A stretch of 64,000 nucleotides of DNA from Acanthosepion pharaonis (lineage: Eukaryota; Mollusca; Cephalopoda; Sepiida; Sepiidae): assembly GCA_903632075.3 (NCBI GenBank), contig CAHIKZ030005493.1, forward strand, positions 234,501-298,500, given 5' to 3'. This document shows, piece by piece, positions 1 through 11,179 of the stretch; the stretch's first letter is position 1; the number at the start of each line of letters is the position of its first letter. The translations under genes were made by a program, and so were the position numbers. The notes under the pieces are model-generated. The model ran no database searches. It was not told the origin of the DNA and saw nothing but the letters and a program-made list of their open reading frames with translations.

Positions 1-430
1 GATTAAGTCTTTCCCCGCTCCAACTAGTACAACGCGCCCCACAGGATGGCTTCTCAAAATAAGTAGTGCTTATAAAAAGACAGAATATGGAGATATAGGT
101 AAATTTTAGCGCACTCTAAGTCCGATATAAACTAATGCGGAAGCCTTTCAGGTCGTCTGTTCGTTGTCTGAGAACCAGAGCCGCTTAGATAAAAATGGGA
201 GGAATTTGAAATCGAAAGATTACAAGAGATCTCCTTTTAATACGTTGCATGTTATAAAAGTGGTCAAATCTGCCAGGCTTGCTTTTTGGAGAGCATATTT
301 AATAATAGATTGTTGGACATTATGCGGTCACATAGAAAAAACAGATTGCAATGGTTAAAAATTCACCAGTAATTTTCCTGACCATTTCATGAGAATGATT
401 CACTAATATGAAAACATATGTCTTTTTGCA
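1..430. other. no recognisable feature
   Basis: AT-rich unique-looking sequence. Short open frames exist here, but none has a recognisable motif, so I do not call a gene. Confidence 0.5.
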
Positions 431-439
431 TGCTTATCA

Positions 440-865
440 ACTTTTTTTACGTACCTTGGCCCTGTAGGACGTGGGTGATCATAAATCTCCACATCTTCTT
501 ATCCTTTATAGCTTTTAGCAATGTTTGTTTCCTTACTACACCTCCCTGTTCCTATTCTGCTGCATTTACACAAAATTCCTTAGGCAACTCCTTAGAAAAC
601 TTGCTCTTTCTCGTTGATTCTATGGCCTTCAGTGAGTATCGTATTCACTTAGCCCCCTTTTCTCATTATATTTCAACTGTATCTTTGTGATTCTATGCAT
701 AATTGTCCTTTTTGTTTCTATTTTCCTCACATGTTTCATTCATATTATGCTCAGCATCCTTCTGTAGAACCCTATCTCTACTACTTCAAGTCTCCTCTTC
801 ATCTATGAAGAAATTGTTCAGTATAAACTGCCATATAGGGGGGATGGATATTTCTTAGCAGTTGA
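440..865 (-). pseudogene. non-LTR retrotransposon ORF2 3' fragment
   Basis: Read on the minus strand, this stretch encodes a degenerate version of the block that ends many LINE ORF2 proteins. The clearest piece is GFYRRML (about 748-775), matching WFYRRMLRI in the better-preserved copies at 7840-8275 and 32370-32625. It is followed by a KxxLxxRI-like run and a terminal piece resembling the xxVLxGxGT ending. Several frameshifts and stops break it, so it is a dead 5'-truncated insertion. The family looks RTE/Jockey-like, but I cannot assign a clade by eye. Confidence 0.6.
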
Positions 866-879
866 GCAATCTTTTTTTT

Positions 880-1205
880 TCAAATTGCTGGTATATTTGT
901 TATTCAAATTTTTTTTTTTTTTATTGATGTATTCAAACTAAATGGTACAAATTTTTTGCTGGTAATGTTTTTTTTTTTTAATGTATTGCTGGTAATAATT
1001 TTTCGATGAAAGATTGTTAGTATTAAAACTTATTTTTACACTTTCATAGTGTTTTGACCGCACTTTAGTGATTAACTATTTCCCATAGCTAGGACCCTAA
1101 CAGGTGCTACCACCCCGGGTCAGGGTGGACCTAGGTACAACAACAATTAAGAGGTGGTTCCACGCCCCTCAAAACCTGCTGATCGAGAGGCCTTCCGGTT
1201 TCTTG
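880..1205 (+). repeat. interspersed repeat 'A' (SINE-like), headless copy
   Basis: The body has repeated TTGCTGGTAAT-poly(T) blocks. It is followed by the conserved block CATAGCTAGGACCCTAACAG and a CCACCCCGGGTCAGGGTGGA palindrome (about 1086-1130), then AATTAAGAGGTGGTTCCACG. Fuller copies lie at 47395-47700, 54880-55195 and 56570-56865. A complete copy is about 300 bp with a CGGCATATCAACACC-type head. No coding capacity is seen. Confidence 0.75.
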
Positions 1206-1229
1206 CTTCCAAGTCAACTTAATTTTAAA

Positions 1230-2235
1230 AAAAAACAAACTTAAATGCAATGTCAATCTCTTAGCTGTTTAATTTTTGTTCTTTTATTATTTTCGCTCCT
1301 TAAGAATGATTTTTCCCTCATTTTCTCTCACACACGGTAAAGTATTTCTTCTTAGTGGCTTTATTGACTTGCTTCGATTGAAATGTGTCAAAACAAATTT
1401 AAGATAAGTTAAATTCATAAATACCTACACATTATTAACAACAATGAAAAATTCATATATAAAATAAATTTATTTCGTTTCCAAAGAAATTGAGATTCAG
1501 AACAAAAAGATTTCTGAGTGGATTTCATGCCTTCCTTTAAAGGATTTTTCACTTCTAGCAAGGTAACAAAGCCACTAAGTTTACCGAGTGTGAAAGGATA
1601 GTCGAAAAAGAAAAACATTATTAAGAAGCGAGAACAATTAAAGATTAGAAAGACAGAAGATAACGATTGACATCGCCTTTATATTTTAAGCAAGAAGTCA
1701 GAAGAGAGTTTTCAACAAGAGAGAAATTTGATAGAAGAAACTCTTAATATAGGACTTACGGTTACACCTATATCTATTTCAGCTGTAAAATGATGAGATC
1801 TTGCGCTTAGGTAGCATCGAGTAAAGTTTATCAGGACAACTACCATGAAAGTATTTATAGAAAAAGCAGAGGCGAAAGCTACATTAAAACGATGAGAAAA
1901 TGACTGAAGCCGAGGTGCCAGGTGAGGACTTGTAATATTGCAGATACTTCTTTAGAAATTTATCAGGGATCTCGAAATGAATAGCAGTGGAACAACACCG
2001 TACGTGGCAGGAATATTCAAAGCATGAATGAACGGTAGACTTACAAATATGTATGAGATTCGTATAAGAATTATTGTCCAGGACAATGAAACAACCTTGC
2101 TAGCAGCAGACGTAGCAATTGATTCCATCTAATAATTCTTGTCAGGCTTACTATTAAAATCTGTTACAGTGATTTGATTAAATGAAAATCTCCCGAGGTT
2201 AAGCCGTTTAAGATGAAACTATTAAAATATTGTCT
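1230..2235. other. no recognisable feature
   Basis: AT-rich intergenic-type sequence. I see no conserved coding frame, repeat partner or RNA gene. Confidence 0.5.
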
Positions 2236-2640
2236 TAATTTTTTTAAAGTTTATTTTATTGATTGTTATTCGTATGTGGCATTCTGAAAAATTAAATTTT
2301 ATTTTAATGATTGTTGATTTGCATGTGGCATTCTCAAAAATTAAATTTTATTTTAATGTTTGTTGATTTGCATGTAGCATTCTGAAAAGTTAAATTTTAT
2401 TTTACTGATTGTTGATTTGCATGTGGCATTCTCAAAAATTAAATTTTATTTTGATGTTTTTTGATTTGCATGTGGCATTCTCAAAAATTAAATTTTATTT
2501 TAATGTTTGTTGATTTGCATGTGGCATTCAGAAAAGTTTAATTTTATTTTAATGTTTGTTGATTTGCATGTGGCATTCTCAAAAATTAAATTTTATTTTA
2601 ATAATTGTTGATTTGCATGTGGCATTCTGAAAAATGAAGA
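2236..2640. repeat. 49-bp tandem repeat, about 8 copies
   Basis: The unit contains GATTTGCATGTGGCATTCT followed by AAAAATTAAATTTTATTTTA. The CATGTGGC core recurs at 2322, 2371, 2420, 2469, 2518, 2567 and 2616, exactly 49 bp apart, with a degenerate first copy near 2273. Copies differ by a few substitutions (TCTC/TCTG, AATGTTT/AATGATT). Confidence 0.95.
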
Positions 2641-2789
2641 ATGTTTTTGTAATCAAATTTTGCATGTTTTTTTCTCGTCCATGCCTTTCTCTTCATTCAA
2701 GTTGCTGGCATGAAAGATTTTTTATTCTCAGATTTCGTAACCGAATAACCATCCTACCATATACTGTGAATGCTCACGAAGACCTTACA

Positions 2790-3289
2790 GAGCTCAAGTG
2801 TTCGTTTTGATGTCTAAATTGGTTTTCATCCAGAATACGACATTCTTTCAACAAGAAATCAAAGAATTACTTCCCTTGTGGGCGTTTGTCGTTGATAGCA
2901 ATGATGATAGATTTAACGTTTGCTAGGTTTTAAAACTGGTTTTTATTTCATCTTCGAAATGTGAGATTACTTTCTGGAAAAAATATTTATCAAGATGTTT
3001 GCTGTTGACAATGTAACCCACAGGCAATAAAGTTACATTATGTGACCAAATCATTTGGTTAGAACAGCCAGATTTAACAATATTTTAAAAGTGTTCTCAA
3101 ATTCAAAATGTGAAAACTTGATACCTTTCCTTGACGTTACTTCTGTCTATAAATACAAGTTACTGTATAATAATGTATTATTTATTTAATTTAGTTATTT
3201 ATTCTTCTTGTTACTGAACAATGCAGCAGTTCCCAGGTTCAGCAACACACACACACAACAACAAAAACAAAAACAAAAAAAACGAACAC

Positions 3290-3337
<48 letters not shown>

Positions 3338-3540
3338 AACGAATGAAGAAAAGTTGAAAATTTCAGCGTGCGGCAGCGTTCATTTTTTGTAGGGCCCAAG
3401 GATAAAAGCTGTCCACCAAGCACTTTGTCTTCGAACTAGTAGAAATACAACGTTGGACCATTGATAACAATTCAAACAAGTGGTACCTAGGAAGCGTGCT
3501 TTCTTTCATTACATTTTCTGCTCTGCTGCGACAACAATTG
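2790..3540 (+). repeat. dispersed repeat, inverted partner of 18085-18850
   Basis: Nearly the whole stretch reappears reverse-complemented at 18085-18850. It includes the TTTTCATCCAGAATACGACATTC edge, the AATGTGAGATTACTTTC block, the CAGCAGTTCCCAGGTTCAGCAAC segment flanking a CA microsatellite, and the GTCTTCGAACTAGTAGAAAT segment. The second copy keeps the same layout with a GT microsatellite in place of CA, so the microsatellite is part of the element. No ORF of note. Confidence 0.85.
3289..3336. repeat. (CA)n microsatellite
   Basis: About 24 CA dinucleotides inside the dispersed repeat 2790-3540. Confidence 0.97.
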
Positions 3541-3660
3541 TCCTCCAAGGAGAGCTGCAAGAATTCGAAATGTCCTCCAAGGAGAGCAGCAAGAATTCGA
3601 ATTATCCTCCAAGGAGAGCAGCAAGAATTCGAGTTGTCCTCCAAGGAAAGCAGTGAGCGG
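3541..3660. repeat. 32-bp tandem repeat, about 4 copies
   Basis: TCCTCCAAGGAGAGC starts at 3541, 3573, 3605 and 3637, a strict 32-bp period. Each unit contains AAGAATTCGA and a CCTCCAAGGAG near-palindrome. Confidence 0.93.
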
Positions 3661-3940
3661 CCGATTATTTTCTGGGCAATATCTATAACAGTTTTGGGGA
3701 TTATAAATATTTTAGCATCTTAAGTTTACCATTTAATCTAATCCGTGATACTTTCAACCAAGGGAAACATAATAATCGGAAGAATAACAAATAAATATTA
3801 GAATTCTTTTTGTCTCGAATCCCAAATTATTCCAATAAGAACTAAAATAATCCGTTTTCTAATAAAATTTTGGTATTGTTGATAACAATCATTTATTTTT
3901 TGAATATAATATTTTGTACAATTTAAAACGCGTTTTATTC

Positions 3941-4002
3941 AAGTTTTAATAAAGCGTTATAAGTTTTAATAAAGCGTTATAGATTTTAATAAAGCGTTAT
4001 AG
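3941..4002. repeat. 20-bp tandem repeat, 3 copies
   Basis: The unit AGTTTTAATAAAGCGTTATA repeats three times with one or two mismatches. Confidence 0.85.
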
Positions 4003-4294
4003 TTTTCCGAACTGTCAGTTCACAGTATAACATTCGGTGTATATGATTAATACTCACCATTAAATTAAATGACTAATTAAATAATCTGACAACTCTGAAT
4101 CTCAGCTCAACGAAAATCGTTCCAAGCATCTAAATTTTCTAAGGCTTTTGAATGAGGTATGAATCAGTGGGAGCGGAGGAAGGGGCTTGGCCATGCACAA
4201 AAACACACACACGTACAATGTACTTTATATATAAGATATGATTATATGTATATATACATATGTGTGTGTGAATACGTGTGTATTTGTCTGTCAA

Positions 4295-4296
<2 letters not shown>

Positions 4297-4350
<54 letters not shown>
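4297..4350. repeat. (TA)n microsatellite
   Basis: About 27 TA dinucleotides, preceded by CA/TG-rich sequence. Confidence 0.97.
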
Positions 4351-4353
<3 letters not shown>

Positions 4354-4454
4354 GGTAACTCCTCAGAAAAACGACACCTTTAATGGTTTAAAATTAATTT
4401 AGAAAAATGAAGTCTTTATGAAGTTTTAATTTCAAAGTAATAGAATAACATCAA

Positions 4455-4481
4455 TAGATAGATAGATAGATAGATAGATAG
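4455..4481. repeat. (GATA)n microsatellite
   Basis: About seven GATA units. A second GATA run is at 4913-4945, and degenerate GATA sequence fills much of 4950-5035. Confidence 0.95.
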
Positions 4482-4624
4482 GAGAAGACTGATAATATAT
4501 ATTATCTGACTGTGATTGATGGCTCAATTGACTGATAGATATAAACAGAGTGATAGATATATTGACAGACACAGGAAATGTTAGATAATGAACATCTAGG
4601 TGTAGGAATGGATAGGCAGAGAGA

Positions 4625-4905
4625 TAATAACTGCTGTGGTAGGATCCACCTAATTTGCATAGTGGAGTATCGACCATATAAATATGGTTGGTACCGGGAA
4701 GAGAGGGAGGAATCAAGAGATTCAATTCAGAGACTCTGCCCGACTGCGACTCAGTCAACATATTCTCCAGGAACGGTCTTACCAGGAATATACAAAAGAC
4801 TATATGTAAATATTGTGTACACTTTCTTGTTTTAATACATTTTGTTCTAAGTACATTTTGTGTTGCATTATTATTCCATGCATTAGTCAAGTTTCAACAA
4901 TAACA
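4625..4905 (+). other. possible solo LTR (weak)
   Basis: The stretch between GATA runs is less AT-rich. It contains a TATA-like box (CATATAAATATGG, about 4674), a downstream region with GACTCTGCCCGACTGCGACT, and a T-rich 3' part ending near AACAATAACA, so it could begin TG and end CA. No paired LTR, target duplication, primer-binding site or internal coding region was found. It may equally be unique sequence. Confidence 0.18.
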
Positions 4906-4912
4906 AAATGGA

Positions 4913-4945
<33 letters not shown>

Positions 4946-5054
4946 AGTAGGTTGTGTAAGATAAATAGATAGAAATAGGTTAATATAGATACATAGAAGT
5001 ATTTTGTGTAAGATAGATAGATATAAGTAAGTTGTGTATGATTTTTCTGTTTTC

Positions 5055-5060
<6 letters not shown>

Positions 5061-5121
<61 letters not shown>
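5061..5121. repeat. (TA)n-(GA)n microsatellite
   Basis: About 24 TA units followed by about 7 GA units. Confidence 0.97.
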
Positions 5122-5123
<2 letters not shown>

Positions 5124-5129
5124 TACTTA

Positions 5130-6185
5130 TAAAGACAGATAAATAAGCAGATTTGAAGATTGAAGAAGGAGTTTGATATAAAACTACATATATATAAATA
5201 TATACAGATAAATAAGCAGAGAGAGAAGATTGAGAGAAGAGTAGATAAATAGTTTGATATAAAACTAAATATATTGAATTGGATAGATAACGATGGAACA
5301 ACCCTGGGTAGAGAGAGAAAAACAACTCGTACAGAAAAATTAAATAGATTGAGTCGAGAGGTTGGTTCGTCTGATAGAACGTTATAACTGTAATGTGTTC
5401 GTCTCTTCTTTGGGTACTCTATATTATTTGTCTTGTGCCACCCTCAGCTAAGGATAGACAGGATTAATAAATATTTGTTTACTGTTCGCGCCAGAATAGC
5501 AAACGAACGACAGAATTGCTAATTCTGCAGTTGAGTCATTTGACGTTATCATCATGCTAGTCAACTATCACACTTTTACAAGAACACAAATGTACTGGAT
5601 ATTCTATTCTTGTTATCAAAACGGTTTTCATTCAAGCATGTTGGTGACTTGAGAACACATTTCATTATAAGCCGAGCCATGTCTAAGATGAATCTACCTT
5701 TGTCTTTACTAAAAATTTTGTCTGTACCAATTGATTCAAGATCAATAATCGATAAAGCATTTGTCTATTTTCTTTTTAGGTCATCCATCTTCTGTGTTCA
5801 ACCCTCCATCTCGTGAGATGAGTTGCCAAATTTTCAGTGGCGTCGACCATTTAAGTTGGAATTGGATGGAAACAAGACAAAACAACAGAGAATATGGTGA
5901 AGGGAAAACACAAGTGGCCTGGTGGGTAGTGAGAAGAACTTAGTTTATTTTCGTACGGGTTTTATTCGTTTGCTCGAGATGGGCGTGAAGGTAGGAATGA
6001 AAATAGTTGACCCCTGACAATTTTCGTACGCGCCATTTAATAATCAGGAAAGCTAAGAGTCCAGGCCTGAAATTAGTTTCCATGTACTCAAGTTAAATAA
6101 TACGTAGGCGTTAAATAATAATAATAATAAAGAAAGAAACGAATAAGTGTAACGCTGACCATTGCCGTATTCCATTGTATAGACT
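5130..6185. other. no recognisable feature
   Basis: Apart from GATA-like traces near 5200-5300 and a short (AAT)n at 6116-6130, I see no repeat partner or conserved coding frame. Confidence 0.45.
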
Positions 6186-6189
6186 ATTA

Positions 6190-6334
6190 CGCGGTAGGTT
6201 TGGTTTGGTTTGGTTTGTTTTACGGCATATCAACACCTCAATGGGTTATTTAATGCCGAGAAGATTTTTATTGCTGCTAATATTTTTTTCAAAAATATAT
6301 TGCTGCTAATATTTTTTTTCAAAAATGTATTGGT
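6190..6334 (+). repeat. interspersed repeat 'A', head part
   Basis: It starts with a GGTTT-rich run and TTTTACGGCATATCAACACC, then GGGTTATTTAATGCCG. Two TTGCTGCTAAT-poly(T) body blocks follow. The copy is cut off by the SINE 'B' copy that begins at about 6335. Confidence 0.8.
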
Positions 6335-6668
6335 CTATATTTCTGAGATGAGGTATTATGAACCCTATTTACATTATTCGGACTATTGTCCTCATGTTGT
6401 GGTCGCCATATTTATTACAACGTTTCGCCCGTTGTACGCTCCGGCCTTCTTCAGGTGGTTGGAATGTCGAAATGAACCCTTTATTTCACTCACTGGGGTA
6501 GACTGTTCTAGTTCCACGTGCCATATTTTAATGGATGTCAGTTATCAGTTATCTCCTGTTAATTCCCCTCTCCAAGTTCTCCACTGCCTTAACCGGGTAT
6601 TGAACTTACACTCTTTGGGTCCTGTCACTGGATCTAACTAACGCCTTTATCCATTCTGCCATGTGTCA
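6335..6668 (-). repeat. tRNA-derived SINE 'B', near full length
   Basis: On the minus strand the 5' head is tRNA-like. An A-box-like GGATAAAGGCGTTAGTTAG lies near 6640, and a B-box-like GAGTTCAATACCCGG equivalent (here AAGTTCAATACCCGG) lies near 6595. The body contains the CCTGAAGAAGGC...GCGAAACG hairpin (6419-6455). The tail ends with the complement of CTATATTTCTGAGATGAGG. Related copies are at 22480-23005, 45895-46445 and 56890-57310. Confidence 0.85.
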
Positions 6669-7042
6669 AACTATTTGGCCTTCTATTGGATAAACAATTA
6701 GTGAAAAAAGAAAAGAAAACCAGTTAAAGACATTGTTATAATTTGTTAAGGGATTTTGTAATCACAACGGCAACGTAGCAGAAGCGATACTCCTGCTGTT
6801 TATTCATACATACACAATATGGCCGACACGGTACTTCCGTGTCTAAACAAGAGCTGAAACGGTTCTTTCTTTTCTTTAGTTCCTTGTTACAATAGACATG
6901 AAATCTCGTCTGTAGGTTCAATCATGGGATTCTTGAACATTTTATTTTCACTTTTATAAAAACTTCGCTCCAATTAACAGACTGTTTCTTCGGTGGACAA
7001 TTCACAGCCTACGAATTGTTTAACTATTAGGAGATAGGATGC

Positions 7043-7215
7043 ATGATAGTGAGTAAAATAGACAAGTCAATGTGTGACCTTTGTACTGGAGATGTCAAAG
7101 TCAAACAGGTACAGAAATTCAACTACTCTGGGGTAATTTAGTAACCAATGACAGAAAAGGTGACGCAGAAATCTCAAGGCGCATAGGTTTAGCAAAAGAT
7201 TCCTTCGATGAAAGC
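7043..7215 (+). pseudogene. LINE reverse transcriptase C-terminal fragment
   Basis: The translation begins MIVSKIDKSMCDLC and reaches VKQVQKFNYSG. It then continues, after a one-base frame change near 7130, as LVTNDRKGDAEISRRIGLAK. This is the post-palm 'KxxKYLGxxxTxDGxxxxEIxxRIxxAK' block of LINE ORF2 proteins. Only about 60 codons survive. The missing FADD box and the frameshift make it a fossil. Confidence 0.72.
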
Positions 7216-7289
7216 TTATTCACCAATGGGATCCAAGCACTGCAACTAGAATGGAAGAATTATGTGGACTACAAAGGGAAAAAATAAAC

Positions 7290-7835
7290 CTCATTTGGTC
7301 ATATTTTATGAGAGTATCTTTGTTAGCTTATGAAATTTTCAGCCGACACTCGTAAAAAGAAAATTATTAATTTATATGGCATACGTAGACTTGGCTCCCT
7401 AGTCTTGTATGTCAGCCAGTTTAGGTGAAGAACTACTCTTACCCAAGAGATGATGGAAATTCATACTTCTGTAGAGAGTTATAATCACCTACGCCCTAAA
7501 GAGAAAGGGTATAAAAAATTACTAACCCAAAAATAGAAGAATGTTTAAGAGCCACTACAAAATAGATTAGATATTTCTCTATTAAAAATAGGTTAAGTCT
7601 TTTACATCCGGACCAATGTTGAATATGATGGAGGCACCTCTTTGCTTCCAGTGTCTAGCCTTCTGAGTTAGTTAAGGGAGATTAGTCCCCATAAGTCGAA
7701 ATGTGCATTCAGTTGATTTATCACTAAAATATTATGATATGTCATTACCAAGAACTTTTTATAAAGATATCTGACGATATGGTACAGTGCAGCTAGAAGT
7801 GCATTTATAGCCGTTCCAAGTAAATACTTATTCTT
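7290..7835. other. mostly featureless; short repeat trace at 7327-7360
   Basis: TATGAAATTTTCAGCCGACA (7330-7350) resembles a segment of the duplicated unit at 17341-17578. Otherwise nothing is recognised. Confidence 0.4.
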
Positions 7836-7839
7836 TTAT

Positions 7840-8275
7840 GTGCCGTATCCCTTCAGGACGTAGGCGATTATGGTTCTCCACAGCGTCCTCTCCTTCTTAG
7901 GTGTAAGTAACGTCTGTCTCATTATCACTCACAGTCTGTTCTGCCATTCATTTAAAAAATAGTTATCTTACTCTTTCCATTTGATCATCTCGCCTTCATT
8001 ATGTCCTTGTGGGTGTCAAATTCTCAACGTCCTCTTTCCTCATTATGTATCTCAGAAATTTCGACTGTCTTTTTTCTGATTCTAAGTATAAGTGTCCTTT
8101 TTGTTTCCAGTTTCCTTAAAATTTGTTCGTTGCTGACATGTTCAGTTAATGGCATTCTCAGCATCCTTCTGTAGAACCAAATTTCTTTTGCCTAACAGTT
8201 CCTCTTCATCTGTGAGTACATTGTCCAGTATTGATTGCTATATAGGAAGATTGATATTACGAAACAGTTAAGCAC
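7840..8275 (-). pseudogene. non-LTR retrotransposon ORF2 3' end
   Basis: On the minus strand this reads WFYRRMLRMPLTEHVSNEQ, then LETKRTLILRIRKK. A degenerate 3' part follows that ends in a piece like IAYVLKGYGT immediately before the stop (about 7845-7870). This is the terminal region of the LINE family also present at 32300-32750 and 62270-62690. Frameshifts follow the RIRKK segment. The 5' part of the element is absent, as expected for 5' truncation during target-primed insertion. Confidence 0.75.
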
Positions 8276-8289
8276 ACTTTTCTTTCTTA

Positions 8290-9180
8290 CTTTCTAATGA
8301 AATTTTCGTGTTTCTTAATAGTTTGTTTAACTTTCGAAAAGCATCTTTCGCTATTACAGTGAGATTTCAGATTCCTATGTCGCATTTTCTGTTACCGTAT
8401 TTCGATGCTCATAACACGCTCTGATACATTAGACGACCTCCCCCCCGCCAAAAAAATAAGGTTTGGAAAGAAGAGATGGAAAATAGTTTATTCCTTGTAC
8501 TTCATTACCCTCTCCATTCTCCTCAGTTTTAGTCACTTAATAGCATGAAAATCTGACTAATCATGGCAACTCCATCACAGGCCGAGAAGAAATGCCAAAT
8601 TTATGGTAACTATTTAGAATGTAATAATTCGAAGAGAGGTTAGAGTACATACGACTGAAACCTAAGCTTATTACAGACTAAAATCCTCACTAATCGTGTC
8701 GAATTTATCACAGACGAGAATGGAGCACTAATTTTAAATTAGAGACATCTAAACTTGGATGGAGAAATAAGGTTAAATTTGATTTATGTGTTGGTTAAAA
8801 CATACGGTACTGCTTATCGTGCTACTGAATCTTTATACCGATATTAGAGCTTGAAATGCTCCTTGAGTTTATTTCAACAGCATAAATATCTACACTCAAA
8901 ATAATTTTAGTTTAATTTTGAAACACCGAATGTTTTTTACTTTCTAGGGCTAAAAATCGAGTGTAATTTGCAAACGAACACTCACTCTACACCCCAGATT
9001 TATAACTCCCCTCACCGACCTTCGATTTATAGGACGCAGGGTGGTTGTTGGAGATATTTTATCGGAGAAAAAAATGCGTCGGATAAGCAGCAAATTATAG
9101 CACTTGTTAAAACCAAATGCATTGGCACCCAGTCAACAGGTCTGACTAGTTTTTGAAGATAATCAACTAATTCTGTTTAC
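8290..9180. other. no recognisable feature
   Basis: AT-rich sequence with no repeat partner that I could find and no conserved coding frame. Confidence 0.45.
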
Positions 9181-9185
9181 AGAGT

Positions 9186-9376
9186 TGCTAACCGCAGATT
9201 TCGTTACTAACGGCTGCCTTCTTTGCTAACCTCAGACTCCGTTACTAACCGTAGCCTTCATCGCTAACCACTGCTTTCATTACTAACCATAGCCTTCGTT
9301 GGTAACCGCAGCCATTGTTGCTAACCGTAGCCTTCGTTGCTAACCATAGCCTTCGTTGCTAACCGTCGCCTTTCGT
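9186..9376. repeat. 19-bp minisatellite, about 10 copies
   Basis: The unit is approximately GTTGCTAACCGTAGCCTTC with variable positions at the CGTAG and GTTG segments. It is GC-richer than its surroundings. Confidence 0.92.
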
Positions 9377-9663
9377 CGTATCTTCAAAATAGGAACATTA
9401 ATAAACTTGTTATCGATGTTCAAACTTTGATCGATTATTTTTGGTGTTTGTCATGAATTGCGAGTAAACAGAAATATCGCGCAAATTCAATTCGTTTATT
9501 GATTAAACAGATCGATTCCATTAATTTGGCTTCGAAATATACGTCTGTCGGGAAAAAATTGAAATAAGATTTATTTTATAAAAGATCAAAATCTGTTCGT
9601 TAGGATTTTTCAGTTGATAAAATATTTGTTCAGCACAAAGCCGAAAAAAGAAAAAATTCTAAA

Positions 9664-9664
9664 T

Positions 9665-9716
<52 letters not shown>

Positions 9717-9740
9717 TCCTACTTTCTTTCTTTCTTTCTA
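9664..9740. repeat. (CTTT)n microsatellite
   Basis: About 19 CTTT units, with an interruption near 9718. Confidence 0.96.
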
Positions 9741-9884
9741 TGTTTGAAGGCCTACCTAAAATATACAACATTCTTTTATTCTGGATAACTATTCAATATA
9801 TCGTTAAACCAAAGAAATTGAACAATAATGAAATTCATCGAATGAAATTACCAAAAAAATGTATAAAAACTGCACATCTCTAAT

Positions 9885-9990
9885 CCAATTCCAGAGACCA
9901 AGTTATAAGAATTATATGGAAATCTACCAATAATAACAGACACAATCTATGAAAGGCGAATGTTGTTTAGTAGCCATTGCAGGAGAAATT
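9885..9990 (+). repeat. dispersed repeat, direct partner of 16145-16260
   Basis: It shares ATCCAATTCCAGA-ACCAAG, ATATGG-AA-CTACC and GAGGC(A/G)A-TG-T-TTTA segments with 16145-16260. The identity is moderate, so this is an old family. No coding potential. Confidence 0.6.
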
Positions 9991-9999
9991 TTACATTAG

Positions 10000-10640
10000 C
10001 GATCGGCAATTTACTAGCAAAAGACCTGCGCTGTGTTTTTAATATAACTGAATAGAAGGGTTCTTAAAATCAAGGACTTAGAAATCTACTTTCAGACGAT
10101 CAAAACTGTATTTCACATTAATGCTTATAATTTAAAAGTTGAATGAAATGTTGGGGAATATATAAAAAGCCCATTGTTATCTGTAAAGCAATAGAATAAT
10201 AATTTATTTGGGTGTATATTATATTGCATGAGTTGGATATACTGTATATCATCGTGTTTAAGGCGATCCGAATATAGAGCGACCCCAGTGTTTTATGTTT
10301 TAGAAATGGGCAAAAATCCAAACCTCGTCTATAAGGCGAGGCTGTTACTCAACAAATTTTATTCATGTAGTACGTCTTTGTCACGAGTGGTGTTTTAAGA
10401 TTTGGGTGTCTAAAATATTTTTCAATGTCATTTTGTGGATATAGCTTTTAATTCACAACTTCATTATATGACAATTTTTTTCCATTTTATCTGTTTTGCA
10501 GTTTCAATAAGTTTTTCGTATTTTTGTAGACACCTATAACACCATCTTTCAAAAGTAATGTTATATCGGATTTTGACACATCACCACATGATGCTTGGGA
10601 AATTAGTATTAAATAAATATTTTTTTAACTGAAGTTCCCC
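10000..10640. other. no recognisable feature
   Basis: Nothing beyond AT-rich sequence was recognised. Confidence 0.4.
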
Positions 10641-10644
10641 CTAT

Positions 10645-10820
10645 TCAAGCCGCAAGAGCCAATCAAGGTACAGGGTTACTGAAGAGATTTTTTTTTGTAC
10701 GAGCGGTAAGATTAAACGGCAAAAGGTGCAATTTATGATGATATGTAGGAAAGGTAACAGTTTATCGTAAACTTGAACAAGGTTAAGATTGTACTTGATC
10801 CGAAAAGTACCCTTTTATGA
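10645..10820 (+). repeat. degenerate copy of the satellite-precursor repeat
   Basis: AAGCCGCAAGAGCCAATCAAGGT, then AAGGTAACAGTTTA and AAGGTTAAGATTGTACTTGATC, follow in the same order as the segments at 63860-64000. That copy leads into the 117-bp satellite motif (GATAACGGTTGACCCTAGAC, AGTTTAAGATTGTAGCGATT). This copy is therefore a dispersed relative of the 40.5-45.7 kb satellite. Confidence 0.55.
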
Positions 10821-11104
10821 TTTGTTTCCAAAAGATGTTCAACTTCCGGGGGTGGGAAATCAATGATAATAGAATATCTGTATTAATACAAATCGATTGG
10901 AACATTTAATAAATTAAAATTAATGAGAAACCCGGCTACTGAGATAAATGAAAATAGAAATAAAGACTGAGCACAACCCCCCAAAAGGTTGATAAACCGT
11001 AAAAAAACGCAATATTTGTATTGCGTGAAATGCTTCTAAAATCAATGTTTCATTTCTAATCATTCTAGATATATTAGCGCTTTTTTCTTACATAAACGTT
11101 GAAC

Positions 11105-11175
11105 CTGTTTTTATTGATTTATTTGCTTTTTACGGCTTATCAACCCTTTTGGGGGTTATTTAAAACCGAAAGATA
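11105..11175 (+). repeat. interspersed repeat 'A', head fragment
   Basis: TTTTTACGGCTTATCAACCC followed by GGGGTTATTTAAAACCG matches the head of repeat A. Confidence 0.7.
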
Positions 11176-11179
11176 TTTT

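Noticed and set aside
4625..4905. LTR retrotransposon
   Set aside because: No second LTR, target duplication or gag-pol coding sequence. Kept only as a low-confidence possible solo LTR.
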